A stretch of 64,000 bases of DNA, from contig NZ_CP022684.1 in the NCBI RefSeq assembly GCF_002863865.1, forward strand, positions 4,717,990 through 4,781,989. The letters are read 5' to 3'. Positions 16,659-26,188 of this stretch are shown piece by piece (position 1 is the stretch's first letter; each line of letters opens with the position of its first letter). Source of the DNA: Ketobacter alkanivorans (GTDB lineage Bacteria > Pseudomonadota > Gammaproteobacteria > Pseudomonadales > Ketobacteraceae). The notes beneath the pieces are model-generated. The model had not been told where the DNA came from. It did not search any database and worked only from the letters and a program-made list of their open reading frames with translations. A program made the translations under genes and the position numbers.

Positions 16659-17648
16659 ATGGTTACCCTTGCGGTTGACGCAATGGGCGGGGACTTTGGT
16701 CCCGATGTAACAGTACCCGCAGTTCTGCGCGCTTTGTCTGAGCAGCAGGATTTGCGGGTTTTGTTGTTTGGCGAAGAAAGCAAAATGCGAGCTCTGCTGG
16801 GGCCTCGCAATGTGGACCGCCTCTCACTCTGCCATGCGGAACAGGTTATTGGTATGGGTGAATCCCCGGCGGTCGCCCTCCGTACGAAAAAGCAATCCTC
16901 CATGGCGCTGATGCTGCATGCTGTCAATGATGGCAAAGCCGATGGCTGTGTCAGTGCCGGTAACACTGGTGCGCTGATGGCGCTCAGTCGGCATATTCTC
17001 AAAACCAGTGATTCCATCGATCGTCCAGCCATTATTTCCGCGTTACCCCGAGAAGACGGCAGGCATACTTTTGTCCTGGATCTGGGGGCCAATGTGGGTT
17101 GTGATTCCGAACAACTGTATCAGTTCGCTGTGATGGGGCAGGCCGTTGCCCAGGTGCTTGATGGTGGCCGCAAACCCACCGTAGCGCTGTTAAACATTGG
17201 CAGTGAGGATATCAAAGGCAATGATCAGGTGAAGGCCGCCAATGACCTGTTGCGTGGCGATGAAGATCTCAATTATATCGGATATGTCGAAGGCTCTGAC
17301 CTGTTTACCGGTAAGGCTGATGTGGTGGTGTGTGATGGGTTTGTGGGTAATGTAGCTCTTAAAACCATAGAAGGGCTGGCTCGTTACGTGATGTCTGAAG
17401 TGCGGCGTGAGTTCAATCGTAACTGGTGGCATCGAATATTTGGGCTGTTGGTGGCCCCCCTTTGGCGTAGGGTGGAACAGCGGATTAATCCCAGCGGTTA
17501 TAACGGAGCGGCTTTCGTCGGGCTGCGCGGTGTGGTGGTAAAAAGCCATGGCAATGCCGATGCGGCCGAGTTCAATCAAGCCATTTGTTCCGCCCGTCAG
17601 TACGTCGACAAAAAATTGCCGGATAAAATTGAGAGCCTGCTTAAATAG
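16659..17648 (+). CDS. plsX: Phosphate acyltransferase PlsX
   Basis: A 329-residue enzyme that makes acyl-phosphate from acyl-ACP, the donor for PlsY in phospholipid synthesis. The start MVTLAVDAMGGDFGPDVTVPA is diagnostic, as are SAGNTGALMALS (about residue 98) and ALLNIGSEDIKGNDQVK (about 175). It lies 14 bases after rpmF. A 163-base gap separates it from fabD, so fabD may have its own promoter. Confidence 0.97.
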   Translation: MVTLAVDAMGGDFGPDVTVPAVLRALSEQQDLRVLLFGEESKMRALLGPRNVDRLSLCHAEQVIGMGESPAVALRTKKQSSMALMLHAVNDGKADGCVSAGNTGALMALSRHILKTSDSIDRPAIISALPREDGRHTFVLDLGANVGCDSEQLYQFAVMGQAVAQVLDGGRKPTVALLNIGSEDIKGNDQVKAANDLLRGDEDLNYIGYVEGSDLFTGKADVVVCDGFVGNVALKTIEGLARYVMSEVRREFNRNWWHRIFGLLVAPLWRRVEQRINPSGYNGAAFVGLRGVVVKSHGNADAAEFNQAICSARQYVDKKLPDKIESLLK

Positions 17649-17811
17649 GGTTGCTAAATTTTGTTACTTTTCCGTTGAGCAGGTTTGATGTTCTGCGGGT
17701 ATGATTGGGGAAATTTCTGCAAGGTCTTGGAAAATACGGCCAGATTCAGTACCGAATTCATCAAATTGAAATTCGAGTGTCGCAGAATAGACAATGGTAT
17801 CAGGGTATTTC

Positions 17812-18750
17812 ATGAATAAAGAACTCGCATTTGTTTTTCCTGGTCAGGGCTCACAATCAGTCGGCATGATGGCTGATTTGAACCAGGCTCATCCGCAGGT
17901 CAAGGAAACGTTCGATGAGGCGTCTGAGGTGTTCGGCCAGGATATGTGGGCGATGGCACAGCAGGGGCCGGAAGCATTGCTTTCCCAAACCGAAGTCACC
18001 CAGCCAATCATGTTTGTATCTGGTGTGGCAGCATGGCGCGCATGGTGCGCCGCTACCGAGATCCGCCCCGCGCTGATGGCCGGTCATAGTCTGGGTGAGT
18101 ACACTGCCTACGTCTGCGCTGGTTCTATTTCTCTTCAGCAGGGAGTGGAGCTGGTTAAGCGCCGTGGTGAGTTAATGCGTGATGCATGCCCTGGCGGCCA
18201 GGGGAAAATGGCAGCAATCCTGGGTCTGGATGATGACAAAGCGATCGCTGTGTGTGCTGATGCTGCCCAGGGGCAAGTAGTACAGGCGGTTAATTTTAAT
18301 TCTCCTGGACAGGTTGTGATCGCCGGTCATGCCGAGGCGGTGGACAGAGCGGTGGTGCTGGCGAAGGAGGCGGGTGCCAAAAAGGCTATGCCCCTGTCAG
18401 TGAGCGTGCCGTGCCACTCGGATTTGATGAGAACGGCAGGTGATGAGCTGGCGGAAAAATTACGGGCGACGACGATTGAGCGTCCGGTTGTGCCAGTGGT
18501 AAATAATATTGATGCAGAAATTGAGCTGGACCCAGCCAGGATACGCGACAAATTGATCGCCCAGCTTTACAGCCCGGTGCTTTGGGTGGCTTCTGTGAAC
18601 ACTATGGCTGCCACAGGCATCACGACGCTGGTAGAATGCGGCCCCGGCAAAGTGCTGTGTGGTATGAGTAAGCGAGTGGTGCGCGGTATGAACGTAAACT
18701 CGCTGCAAGATCAAGCCGGGTTTGACAGCACGCTTGAGGCATTGAGCTAA
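17812..18750 (+). CDS. fabD: Malonyl-CoA:ACP transacylase FabD
   Basis: A 312-residue enzyme loading malonyl groups from CoA onto ACP for fatty-acid elongation. I chose the ATG at 17812 (MNKELAFVFPGQGSQ), the family's usual start; an in-frame ATG 18 bases upstream exists. The GQGSQ oxyanion motif is at residues 11-15, the nucleophile motif GHSLGEYTA near residue 92, and the catalytic histidine is in SVPCHSDLM near residue 200. It is followed by fabG after 33 bases. Confidence 0.97.
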   Translation: MNKELAFVFPGQGSQSVGMMADLNQAHPQVKETFDEASEVFGQDMWAMAQQGPEALLSQTEVTQPIMFVSGVAAWRAWCAATEIRPALMAGHSLGEYTAYVCAGSISLQQGVELVKRRGELMRDACPGGQGKMAAILGLDDDKAIAVCADAAQGQVVQAVNFNSPGQVVIAGHAEAVDRAVVLAKEAGAKKAMPLSVSVPCHSDLMRTAGDELAEKLRATTIERPVVPVVNNIDAEIELDPARIRDKLIAQLYSPVLWVASVNTMAATGITTLVECGPGKVLCGMSKRVVRGMNVNSLQDQAGFDSTLEALS

Positions 18751-18783
18751 TCATTTAACATAACAACGAATAAGGAGTGCGAA

Positions 18784-19524
18784 ATGTCCCTAGAAGGTAA
18801 AGTGGCGCTGGTAACCGGTGCCAGCCGAGGGATCGGTAGGGCTATCGCGGAATCACTCATAGCGCGGGGAGCGGTGGTGCTGGGTACAGCTACTTCTGAG
18901 TCCGGCGCTGAAAATATAACCAATTATATCAAGGAAGCGGGCGGCAATGGTCGTGGCTTCTGTCTGAATGTAACGGATCCCGCCAATATTGATGTGGTGA
19001 TGAATGAAATTCAGAAAGAATATGGCGTGCCTCAGGTGCTGGTAAACAATGCGGGCATTACTCGCGACAACCTGATGTTGCGCATGAAAGAGGAAGAGTG
19101 GGATCAGGTGATTGATACCAACCTTACTTCGGTTTATCGCATGAGCAAAGCCTGCTTGCGCGGCATGACCAAAGCCCGCTGGGGCAGAATCATCAATATC
19201 AGTTCAGTGGTTGGCTTGATGGGAAACATGGGGCAGGCCAATTACAGTGCTGCCAAGGCAGGCCTGGAGGGCTTTACCCGCTCGCTGGCCAAGGAAATCG
19301 GCTCCCGTGGTATCACCGTCAATTCGGTGGCTCCGGGCTTTATCGATACGGATATGACCAAAGAGCTGCCTGCCGCCAGTAAAGAGGCTATGTTAGCGCA
19401 AATTCCAGCAGGTCGTCTGGGTCAGCCGCAGGAGATCGCAGCAGTGGTTTCCTTCCTGGCCGGTGAAGAATCTGGTTACATTACAGGAGCAACAATTCCT
19501 GTTAATGGCGGTATGTATATGTGA
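18784..19524 (+). CDS. fabG: 3-oxoacyl-ACP reductase FabG
   Basis: A 246-residue NADPH-dependent short-chain dehydrogenase that reduces beta-ketoacyl-ACP in fatty-acid synthesis. The cofactor motif TGASRGIG is at residues 11-18, NNAGITRDN near 88, the active-site serine in INISSVVG near 138, and the YSAAKAG (YxxxK) motif near 152. A strong AAGGAG precedes the ATG. Position between fabD and acpP fixes its role in the main pathway. Confidence 0.97.
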   Translation: MSLEGKVALVTGASRGIGRAIAESLIARGAVVLGTATSESGAENITNYIKEAGGNGRGFCLNVTDPANIDVVMNEIQKEYGVPQVLVNNAGITRDNLMLRMKEEEWDQVIDTNLTSVYRMSKACLRGMTKARWGRIINISSVVGLMGNMGQANYSAAKAGLEGFTRSLAKEIGSRGITVNSVAPGFIDTDMTKELPAASKEAMLAQIPAGRLGQPQEIAAVVSFLAGEESGYITGATIPVNGGMYM

Positions 19525-19584
19525 TATAGTTGCCGCACTGGTTTGATGGTGCCGGTTATGATTCCTTCTGTTTGTTTGAAAAGG

Positions 19585-19612
19585 TTGTAACGGGTGCAAT
19601 GCTTTATATAAA
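19585..19612 (+). promoter_or_regulatory. Candidate acpP promoter
   Basis: TTGTAA (19585-19590), a 16-base spacer and TATAAA (19607-19612), followed by an untranslated leader of about 45 bases before acpP. acpP is very highly expressed and often has its own promoter inside the fab cluster, which supports the reading. The -35 match is moderate. Confidence 0.45.
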
Positions 19613-19662
19613 CTATAAAACCCTAATTTCTGTAGGGACAATTCACAGGAGATACGAGTCAA

Positions 19663-19899
19663 ATGAGTAGCAATATCGAAGAGCGCGTTAAGAAAATCGT
19701 TGCCGAGCAGCTTGGCGTTAAACTGGAAGAAGTCAATAATGATTCTTCTTTCGTCGAAGATCTGGGAGCCGACTCTCTTGACACCGTCGAGTTGGTAATG
19801 GCTCTGGAAGAAGAATTCGAAACTGAAATTCCTGACGAAGAAGCTGAGAAAATCACCAAGGTTCAGGAAGCGATTGATTACGTGCAATCTAACCTATAA
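19663..19899 (+). CDS. acpP: Acyl carrier protein
   Basis: A 78-residue acidic carrier protein. The phosphopantetheine attachment serine lies in [10 protein letters not shown] near residue 37. ACP carries growing acyl chains for FabD, FabG and FabF, and supplies lipid A and phospholipid synthesis. CAGGAGA precedes the ATG by eight bases. The gene ends at an intrinsic terminator 20 bases later, so fabF is transcribed separately or by read-through. Confidence 0.98.
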   Translation: MSSNIEERVKKIVAEQLGVKLEEVNNDSSFVEDLGADSLDTVELVMALEEEFETEIPDEEAEKITKVQEAIDYVQSNL

Positions 19900-19915
19900 G
19901 CACGCTGTTCAATTA

Positions 19916-19949
19916 GAAAAGGCCGCTGTAACTTCAGCGGCTTTTTTTT
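19916..19949 (+). terminator. Intrinsic terminator after acpP
   Basis: The stem GCCGCTG (19922-19928) pairs with CAGCGGC (19935-19941) and is followed by eight T residues; an A-run precedes it, so it could also stop transcription from the other side. Confidence 0.93.
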
Positions 19950-20039
19950 GCCTGTAGTTACTTGCCTGTATTTACTTCTGGTTACGAAACCTTTTGAAAG
20001 ATATTTCAGGTATATAACAATAATGTAACAAGGGTAAAC

Positions 20040-20053
20040 TAGCGTTTACGCTA
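20040..20053. promoter_or_regulatory. Operator candidate TAGCGT-TT-ACGCTA upstream of fabF
   Basis: A 6-base inverted repeat with a two-base centre, 44 bases upstream of the fabF start. The AGCGTn half sites recall those bound by TetR-type fatty-acid regulators such as E. coli FabR, but the match is loose. A TTGAAA (19994-19999) upstream could be part of the fabF promoter. Confidence 0.35.
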
Positions 20054-20096
20054 ATCTATTTTTAGGTCTTTGAGAAAGCCGTTTGGAGGAAGTGTC

Positions 20097-21332
20097 GTGA
20101 GTCGCAGAGTGGTTATCACCGGAATGGGGGCAGTTACACCCCTTGGTAACAGCGTCGAAGAAACGTGGAAAGGGCTGCTGGATGGAAAAAGCGGCATTGC
20201 GCTCATCGATAACAGCGATGTATCCAGTTTTAGTACCCGGTTTGCCGGGCAAATCCGCGACTTGGACATCACTGAATATATGTCCACCAAAGAGGCGCGC
20301 AAAATCGACCCTTTCATCCAGTATGGATTGGTGGCAGGTATTCAGGCGATCAGGGATTCCGGGCTTGAAGTAACAGATGCGAACCGTAAGCGCATTGGCG
20401 TTGCCATCGGTTCCGGTATCGGTGGTATAGGAACCATTGAGCGCAACAAAGAGCTAATGGATAAGGGCGGCATTCGCAAAGTAAGCCCGTTTCTTGTGCC
20501 AGGTTCCATCATTAACATGATCTCCGGCAACCTGTCGATTATGTATGGTCTGCAGGGGCCGAACTGGGCTATTACAACAGCATGTACTACCGCGACACAC
20601 TGTATAGGTTATGCCTCGCGCATGATCAAATACGGCGATGTGGATGCGATGGTCGCCGGTGGTGGTGAGTGTGGATCCTCACCTCTGGGTATGGCGGGTT
20701 TCGTGGCCGCCCGAGCACTGTCCACCCGTAATGATGATCCCGCAGCCGCCAGTCGGCCCTGGGATCGAGACCGCGACGGCTTCGTATTGGCAGATGGCGC
20801 TGGTGTGCTGATGCTGGAGGAATATGAGCACGCCAAGAAGCGTGGAGCTAAGATATACGGTGAACTGATTGGCTTTGGCGCCAGCAGTGATGCCCATCAT
20901 ATTACCTCACCACCGGAAGACGGTAGAGGTGCGGCAGACTCGATGTTAAATGCACTGCAAGATGCAAAAATCGACAGCTCTGCCGTGGATTATATCAATG
21001 CCCACGGCACATCAACCATGGCAGGCGATATTGCTGAAACCAATGCTATCAAAAGCGTTTTTGGTGATCATGCTTACAAGCTTTCGGTCAGTTCCACCAA
21101 GTCTATGGTGGGCCATTTGTTGGGGGCTGCCGGTGGTGTAGAAGCGGTCTTTACCTTACGTGCGCTGCAGGATCAGGTCGCCCCTCCCACTATCAATCTT
21201 GATAATCCTGATGACGGCTGTGATCTGGATTACGTACCCCATACCGCAAAAGAGCGTGACATCGATATCGCTGTTTCCAACTCTTTCGGTTTTGGCGGTA
21301 CGAATGGAACATTGATCTTCAAGCGTGCCTGA
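20097..21332 (+). CDS. fabF: 3-oxoacyl-ACP synthase II FabF
   Basis: A 411-residue condensing enzyme that elongates acyl-ACP. I chose the GTG at 20097: GGAGGA lies six bases upstream and it yields [17 protein letters not shown], the normal start; a TTG at 20070 adds nine residues. The nucleophile is in [13 protein letters not shown] near residue 163, and the two histidines are in [10 protein letters not shown] (about 302) and [13 protein letters not shown] (about 338). The pabC start overlaps the stop by eight bases. Confidence 0.97.
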   Translation: MSRRVVITGMGAVTPLGNSVEETWKGLLDGKSGIALIDNSDVSSFSTRFAGQIRDLDITEYMSTKEARKIDPFIQYGLVAGIQAIRDSGLEVTDANRKRIGVAIGSGIGGIGTIERNKELMDKGGIRKVSPFLVPGSIINMISGNLSIMYGLQGPNWAITTACTTATHCIGYASRMIKYGDVDAMVAGGGECGSSPLGMAGFVAARALSTRNDDPAAASRPWDRDRDGFVLADGAGVLMLEEYEHAKKRGAKIYGELIGFGASSDAHHITSPPEDGRGAADSMLNALQDAKIDSSAVDYINAHGTSTMAGDIAETNAIKSVFGDHAYKLSVSSTKSMVGHLLGAAGGVEAVFTLRALQDQVAPPTINLDNPDDGCDLDYVPHTAKERDIDIAVSNSFGFGGTNGTLIFKRA

Positions 21333-22170
21333 TCACGCACAGATACCTTGCTGGGTTAATGGTGCTCCCGCTGATGGGGTATCCGTTGCTGATCGCGGGT
21401 TGGCCTATGGCGACGGTGTGTTCGAAACCGTCCGGGTTGCCTGCGATGGCCCGGTTTTACTGCCGTATCATCTACAACGTCTGCAAGAGGGGCTGCTACG
21501 ATTAAATATCGCTGTAGATTGGGCCGCGCTTGAGCAAGAAATACGTCAGTATCCCGGTTGGCGGCAGCCCGGTGTTGTTAAGCTGATCATTACCCGTGGC
21601 AGCGGCGGGCGTGGTTATGGCACGGTAAATGTGCAGGGTCCCTCCCGGGTTTTTTCCGCGCATCCTGCTCCGCAGTATCCTGAACGATACACCCAGTTGG
21701 GTGTTCGCATATACTCCTGTGAAACTCGCTTATCTATTAATCCGCAATTGGCAGGCATTAAGCATCTTAACCGGTTGGAGCAGGTGCTGGCACGTCAGGA
21801 ATTTCAGTCCGATTCATGCCAGGATCAATACCAGGAGGGCTTGATGTTGAGTCAGTCTGGCTGTGTCATAGAGGGTGTACTCAGTAATCTGTTTTTGGTA
21901 CAGGATGGCAGTTTGCATACGCCGGATCTAAGTCAGTGTGGTGTGGCTGGAGTGATGCGGCGCTGGCTGCTTGAACAGATGCAGGAGTGTGGAATCAAGG
22001 TAAATGTTGGGCCTGTCACGTTGCAGGATATCGAGCTTGCCGATGAATGGTTTTTTTGCAACAGTGTTTACGGAGTATGGCCGGTGAGCCATTGGGAAAA
22101 CAGAACCTGGACGGTGGGCCCCTTAACCGCTCAAGTTCAGCAGTGGGTAAAAGATCGTTGGCAATTCTAA
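21325..22170 (+). CDS. pabC: Aminodeoxychorismate lyase PabC
   Basis: A 281-residue PLP enzyme of fold type IV that splits 4-amino-4-deoxychorismate into p-aminobenzoate and pyruvate for folate synthesis. [16 protein letters not shown] near residue 23 and the PLP lysine in [15 protein letters not shown] near residue 140 are visible. It starts with GTG inside the end of fabF. The fabF-pabC-mltG-tmk-holB order is a conserved gammaproteobacterial run. Confidence 0.93.
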   Translation: MPDHAQIPCWVNGAPADGVSVADRGLAYGDGVFETVRVACDGPVLLPYHLQRLQEGLLRLNIAVDWAALEQEIRQYPGWRQPGVVKLIITRGSGGRGYGTVNVQGPSRVFSAHPAPQYPERYTQLGVRIYSCETRLSINPQLAGIKHLNRLEQVLARQEFQSDSCQDQYQEGLMLSQSGCVIEGVLSNLFLVQDGSLHTPDLSQCGVAGVMRRWLLEQMQECGIKVNVGPVTLQDIELADEWFFCNSVYGVWPVSHWENRTWTVGPLTAQVQQWVKDRWQF

Positions 22171-23198
22171 AAAAATTATTTTTGTTGGTGCTGGTGTTAG
22201 CTGGCAGCGCAGTTGCCGCTGCATTGTACGGTGTTTCCTGGCTGAACCATTGGGCTGAGACGCCTATGGAGCTGACCCAAGATCAAGTGTTGGAAGTGCC
22301 TCAGGGATCATCCCTTTATCGTCTTTCCAATGAGCTGGAGCAGCAAGGCCTGATTGAGCACGGGCGTTGGTTGCGTTGGTACGCGAGGGTTAATCAACTG
22401 GGACACCTTATCCAGGCGGGGGAGTATCGTGTGCTGGTGGGCACAACGCCTCAGCAACTTATAAAACAAATTCAATCCGGCGCTGTAGTTAAATATTCAG
22501 TCACCTTGATCAATGGCCATACATTCCGTGAATTCATCACGGCCCTGCAAGCTGATCCAGTTTTAATCAAGCGCCTGCCGGATATGGATAGTGCGCAGAT
22601 TCTGCAAGCACTGGATGAACAGCGAGATCACCTGGAAGGGCTGTTTTATCCCGATACCTACTATTTTCAGCGGGGAGACTCCGATCTGGATATTCTGGTT
22701 AGGGCCCATGATCGCATGCAGACCTTGTTGCAGCAGGCGTGGGATAATCGAGCCGAGGGTCTGCCGTATCAGTCTCCTTATGAGGCGTTAATCATGGCTT
22801 CGATTGTGGAGAAAGAAACCGCAGTGGGGGAGGAGCGCTCTCTTATCGCCGGGGTGTTTGTGAATCGCCTCAATAAGAAGATGCGCCTGCAAACTGACCC
22901 CACCGTGATCTATGGTTTGGGCGACCAATACAAGGGCAACATTACCAAAGCCCACCTGAAGGCTTATACCCCCTACAACACCTACCGTATTAACGGGTTA
23001 CCACCCACGCCCATTGCCAACCCGGCCTTACCCGCAATTGAGGCAGCACTGCACCCAGAGACAACAAACGCGTTATACTTTGTCGCCAAAGGTGACGGCA
23101 GTCACCACTTTTCTGCCACTTTGCAGGAGCATGAGAAAGCGGTGCGCCAGTATCAATGGAAGCGTCGTGCCGATTATCGCTCCAGCCCACAGCAATAA
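22143..23198 (+). CDS. mltG: Endolytic peptidoglycan transglycosylase MltG
   Basis: A 351-residue inner-membrane lytic transglycosylase that cuts nascent glycan strands. One membrane helix (about residues 9-30, LFLLVLVLAGSAVAAALYG) is followed by a LysM-like part and the YceG catalytic domain, with the catalytic glutamate in MASIVEKETAVGEER near residue 220 and TDPTVIYGLG near residue 260. The start is uncertain: GTG 22143 gives normal length; ATGs at 22047 and 22077 would overlap pabC by about 100 bases. The reading frame ends directly before tmk. Confidence 0.93.
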   Translation: MGKRSLAILKKLFLLVLVLAGSAVAAALYGVSWLNHWAETPMELTQDQVLEVPQGSSLYRLSNELEQQGLIEHGRWLRWYARVNQLGHLIQAGEYRVLVGTTPQQLIKQIQSGAVVKYSVTLINGHTFREFITALQADPVLIKRLPDMDSAQILQALDEQRDHLEGLFYPDTYYFQRGDSDLDILVRAHDRMQTLLQQAWDNRAEGLPYQSPYEALIMASIVEKETAVGEERSLIAGVFVNRLNKKMRLQTDPTVIYGLGDQYKGNITKAHLKAYTPYNTYRINGLPPTPIANPALPAIEAALHPETTNALYFVAKGDGSHHFSATLQEHEKAVRQYQWKRRADYRSSPQQ

Positions 23199-23213
23199 GT
23201 GAATACAGGCTTC

Positions 23214-23852
23214 ATGACCCCACGCGGCAAATTTATTACGGTTGAAGGTACCGAAGGGGTGGGTAAGACCACCAACCTTGAGTACATCAAAAGTTGGCTT
23301 CAACGCAACAAAATTGACTTTATTGCTACCCGAGAGCCGGGAGGCACGCCGCTGGCTGAGCAGCTTCGGGACTTGCTGTTGCAGCCCCGCAATGATGAAA
23401 CGGTGGCAGAAAACGCAGAATTGTTGATGGTGTTTGCCGCCCGCGCGCAGCACCTTAACCAGGTTATCAAACCGGCTCTGGAAAGCGGAACCTGGGTGTT
23501 GTGTGATCGTTTCACCGATGCCACCTACGCCTATCAGGGCGGTGGTCGATGCATGGATCAGGCGACCATCGCCATCCTAGAGAACCTGGTACAAGGGGAT
23601 TTGCGCCCCGATGCCGTGATCCTGCTGGATGTGTCGGTTCAGATCGGCTTGGCCCGAGCCCGCGGGCGGGGCGAGTTAGATCGGTTTGAGCAAGAAGATG
23701 TCGCCTTCTTCGAACGGGTTCGAGCCGCGTATCGCAGCCGGGCGGACGGTAATTCAAGTTACCATGTGGTGGACGCCGGACAGGAATTGGATCGAGTGCA
23801 GCAGCAGTTGGCCATAGTGTTGGAGCAATTGGGCAAGCGGTGGCTGCCATGA
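23214..23852 (+). CDS. tmk: Thymidylate kinase
   Basis: A 212-residue enzyme that phosphorylates dTMP to dTDP. The P-loop is EGTEGVGKTTN near residue 10, the DR motif is CDRFTDATYAYQGGGR near residue 98, and the LID contains arginines (RARGRGELDRFE). The ATG at 23214 gives MTPRGKFITVEG, the family-like start, with AGG five bases upstream; a GTG at 23199 adds five residues and abuts the mltG stop. Confidence 0.96.
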   Translation: MTPRGKFITVEGTEGVGKTTNLEYIKSWLQRNKIDFIATREPGGTPLAEQLRDLLLQPRNDETVAENAELLMVFAARAQHLNQVIKPALESGTWVLCDRFTDATYAYQGGGRCMDQATIAILENLVQGDLRPDAVILLDVSVQIGLARARGRGELDRFEQEDVAFFERVRAAYRSRADGNSSYHVVDAGQELDRVQQQLAIVLEQLGKRWLP

Positions 23853-24856
23853 GTCTGGCCGAGGTGAATCACGTCCAGGTGGCGATGCCCTGGCAGCAGG
23901 TTCAATGGGAAGGGTTGCTGGCTCGCCTGCAGGAGGGGCGGATGCCCCATGCGCTTATGCTGCGGGGCGAGGAGGGTACCGGCAAGAACCAATTTGCGCT
24001 GGCGCTGGCTCAGCTTCTGCTGTGTAATCGGCCCGTGGCCAACACGGCCTGTGGTAAGTGTAAGGGCTGCCAGCTGAACTTGGCGGGGTCCCATCCGGAT
24101 CTGGCCATTCTTGAACCGGAAGAAGCAGGCAAAGCCATCAAGGTGGATCAGGTTCGTGCTGTGGTGGACTTTGTTGGTAAAAAAGCCCAGTTGGACGGCT
24201 TTCGGGTGGTTCTGGTTAGCCCCACCGAGGCTATGAACGTCAACTCCTCGAATGCGTTGCTGAAATCCCTGGAAGAGCCCGGCGAAAAAACCGTGCTGAT
24301 ACTGGTTTCCCACCAAATTACCGGTGTGCTGCCTACGATCCGTAGCCGCTGCCAGGTGATGGATTTCCCCATCCCGAACCGGCAGCAGGCATTGAGCTGG
24401 CTAAATACACTGGTGAGGGATGCTGCCAAGTCCGAAAAGCTGCTGAATGTCGCCGGTGGTGCCCCGGTACGAGCCCTGGCGCTGAACGAAAGCGAATGGC
24501 TTGGGGAGCGAGCTACGGTATTGCAGCAGTGGTTGGCGGTATTGAGCGGCAAACGTGACCCGGTGCGGACAGCCGATGGTTGGGCACAGTACCCTCTGAA
24601 AGACCTGATGGCGTGGCTGTTGGCTTGGCAGATCGATTTGGTCAAGCTGGTATCCGTTGGTGGGCGAGACATCATGAATCAGGATCTACGCCAGGATCTG
24701 CAGGCGGCCAGCACGATGGTTAACCTGGAACGGCTGTTCGCCTGTCATGATCATCTGCTGCACGTTAAGCGTCTGCTGAACAGCCAAGCTAACCCTAACC
24801 CTCAGTTATTATTAGAAGAAATTTTGTTGAAATGGTCACAGGTACGGTTGCGTTAG
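23849..24856 (+). CDS. holB: DNA polymerase III delta' subunit
   Basis: A 335-residue clamp-loader subunit. It has the degenerate P-loop GEEGTGKNQFALAL near residue 45, and four zinc-binding cysteines in CNRPVANTACGKCKGCQL near residue 65. The SNALLKSLEEPGEKT stretch (about 137) is the conserved clamp-loader segment. I chose the ATG at 23849, which overlaps the tmk stop as ATGA; a GTG nine bases earlier is possible. PilZ follows after 66 bases. Confidence 0.94.
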   Translation: MSLAEVNHVQVAMPWQQVQWEGLLARLQEGRMPHALMLRGEEGTGKNQFALALAQLLLCNRPVANTACGKCKGCQLNLAGSHPDLAILEPEEAGKAIKVDQVRAVVDFVGKKAQLDGFRVVLVSPTEAMNVNSSNALLKSLEEPGEKTVLILVSHQITGVLPTIRSRCQVMDFPIPNRQQALSWLNTLVRDAAKSEKLLNVAGGAPVRALALNESEWLGERATVLQQWLAVLSGKRDPVRTADGWAQYPLKDLMAWLLAWQIDLVKLVSVGGRDIMNQDLRQDLQAASTMVNLERLFACHDHLLHVKRLLNSQANPNPQLLLEEILLKWSQVRLR

Positions 24857-24922
24857 CTGGCATTGAATTTTGCAGATGCTAAACTGACAATCAAACATAA
24901 GTGAATTTGGTTCAAGACGACT

Positions 24923-25270
24923 ATGGCAATAGGCGGTTCCCGAAGCGGTATCCTGTCCCTCACCATCAAGGATAAAGCGGTGCTTTATGCCGCATATATG
25001 CCTTTCATCAAGAATGGCGGCCTGTTCATTCCCACCAATAAGCAATACAAATTGGGGGAAGAGGTGTTTCTGCTGTTAAATTTGATGGAAGAAACCGAGA
25101 AGATCCCTGTGGCGGGCAAAATTGTCTGGGTTACCCCCAAAGGCGCTCAGGGTAACCGAGCAGCGGGCATCGGCGTTCAATTCAATGATCAGGATGACAC
25201 CGCTCGCTCCAAGATCGAGACCTACCTGGCGGGTGCCCTGCAGTCAGATCGCCCCACTCACACTATGTAG
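24923..25270 (+). CDS. pilZ: PilZ-domain protein (type IV pilus PilZ)
   Basis: A 115-residue single PilZ domain of the type seen in Pseudomonas PilZ, which is needed for type IV pilus biogenesis. NGGLFIPTNKQYKLGEEVFLLL and AAGIGVQF are typical. The RxxxR and D/NxSxxG motifs required for c-di-GMP binding are not seen, as in the founding PilZ, which does not bind c-di-GMP well. Its position after holB and before tatD is the same as in Pseudomonas. Confidence 0.9.
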   Translation: MAIGGSRSGILSLTIKDKAVLYAAYMPFIKNGGLFIPTNKQYKLGEEVFLLLNLMEETEKIPVAGKIVWVTPKGAQGNRAAGIGVQFNDQDDTARSKIETYLAGALQSDRPTHTM

Positions 25271-25271
25271 A

Positions 25272-25305
25272 ATCAGGCTTCAGAGCCGGTGCGCACCGGC
25301 CTGAT
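25272..25305. terminator. GC-rich hairpin between pilZ and tatD
   Basis: The perfect palindrome GCCGGTGCGCACCGGC (25285-25300) is nested inside the outer repeat ATCAGGC/GCCTGAT. It begins two bases after the pilZ stop. No T-run follows, so it may be a weak terminator or a 3' stabiliser. Confidence 0.35.
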
Positions 25306-25392
25306 GCATTGCCTCGAATCACCCTCGCTATCCGTGTAAAATCACACCATTATCCATCCGATTGATTATCACAACCCCAGGACCCCAAATTC

Positions 25393-26187
25393 ATGCTGGT
25401 TGATTCCCACTGCCATCTCGACAAACTGGATCTCAGCGCCCATGGTGGCGACTTGCACAAAGCATTGCAGGCGGCTTTTGAGCGTCAGGTGAACCACATT
25501 TTGTGTATTGGTATCGATCTGGAGCATATTGACGACGTCGTAGGGCTGGCAGAACAGCATGAGGCCGTATTTGCCTCAGTCGGTGTGCATCCGCTGTATC
25601 GCGAGAGTCGAGAGCCAAAGCTTAGTGACCTGATCGAGATAGCCCGACACCCCAAAGTGGTGGCCATTGGCGAAACGGGGTTGGACTACTTTTACGGTGA
25701 AGGGGATCTGCAGTGGCAAAAGGATCGATTTATCACCCATATAGAGGCTGCCAGACAAACACAGTTGCCCCTTATTATCCATACGCGCGGTGCCAAAGCA
25801 GACACGCTGGCCTACCTGCGTGATCATGGGAAAGGGGAGGTGCAGGGCGCACTACACTGTTTCACCGAAGATCTGGACATGGCAAAACAAGCGGTTGATA
25901 TGGGGTTTATGATCTCAATATCGGGCATTGTCACCTTTGCCAATGCCACCGAACTGCGGGATGTGGTGAAAGCTCTGCCTCTGGATCGCCTGCTGGTGGA
26001 AACCGATGCCCCTTGGCTGGCACCCGTGCCTCATCGTGGCAAAAAGAATGAGCCTCAGTACGTAGTGGAAGTGGCTGAAAAAGTCGCCGCACTAAAAGGT
26101 GTGTCGTTGCAAGATGTGGCCAAAGTGACGACCGATAACTTTTTTACCCTGTTTGCCAAGGCCTGTGGCACCGGAGAAGCCAACTGA
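25393..26187 (+). CDS. tatD: TatD-family metal-dependent DNase
   Basis: A 264-residue TIM-barrel hydrolase. Metal-binding motifs are VDSHCHLD (residues 3-10), AIGETGLDYFY near residue 94, the histidine in HTRGAKAD near residue 130, HCF near 155 and ETDAPWLAP near residue 203. The family has 3'-5' DNase and possibly D-aminoacyl-tRNA deacylase activity. rmuC begins one base after its stop, so they are co-transcribed. Confidence 0.93.
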   Translation: MLVDSHCHLDKLDLSAHGGDLHKALQAAFERQVNHILCIGIDLEHIDDVVGLAEQHEAVFASVGVHPLYRESREPKLSDLIEIARHPKVVAIGETGLDYFYGEGDLQWQKDRFITHIEAARQTQLPLIIHTRGAKADTLAYLRDHGKGEVQGALHCFTEDLDMAKQAVDMGFMISISGIVTFANATELRDVVKALPLDRLLVETDAPWLAPVPHRGKKNEPQYVVEVAEKVAALKGVSLQDVAKVTTDNFFTLFAKACGTGEAN

Positions 26188-26188
26188 C

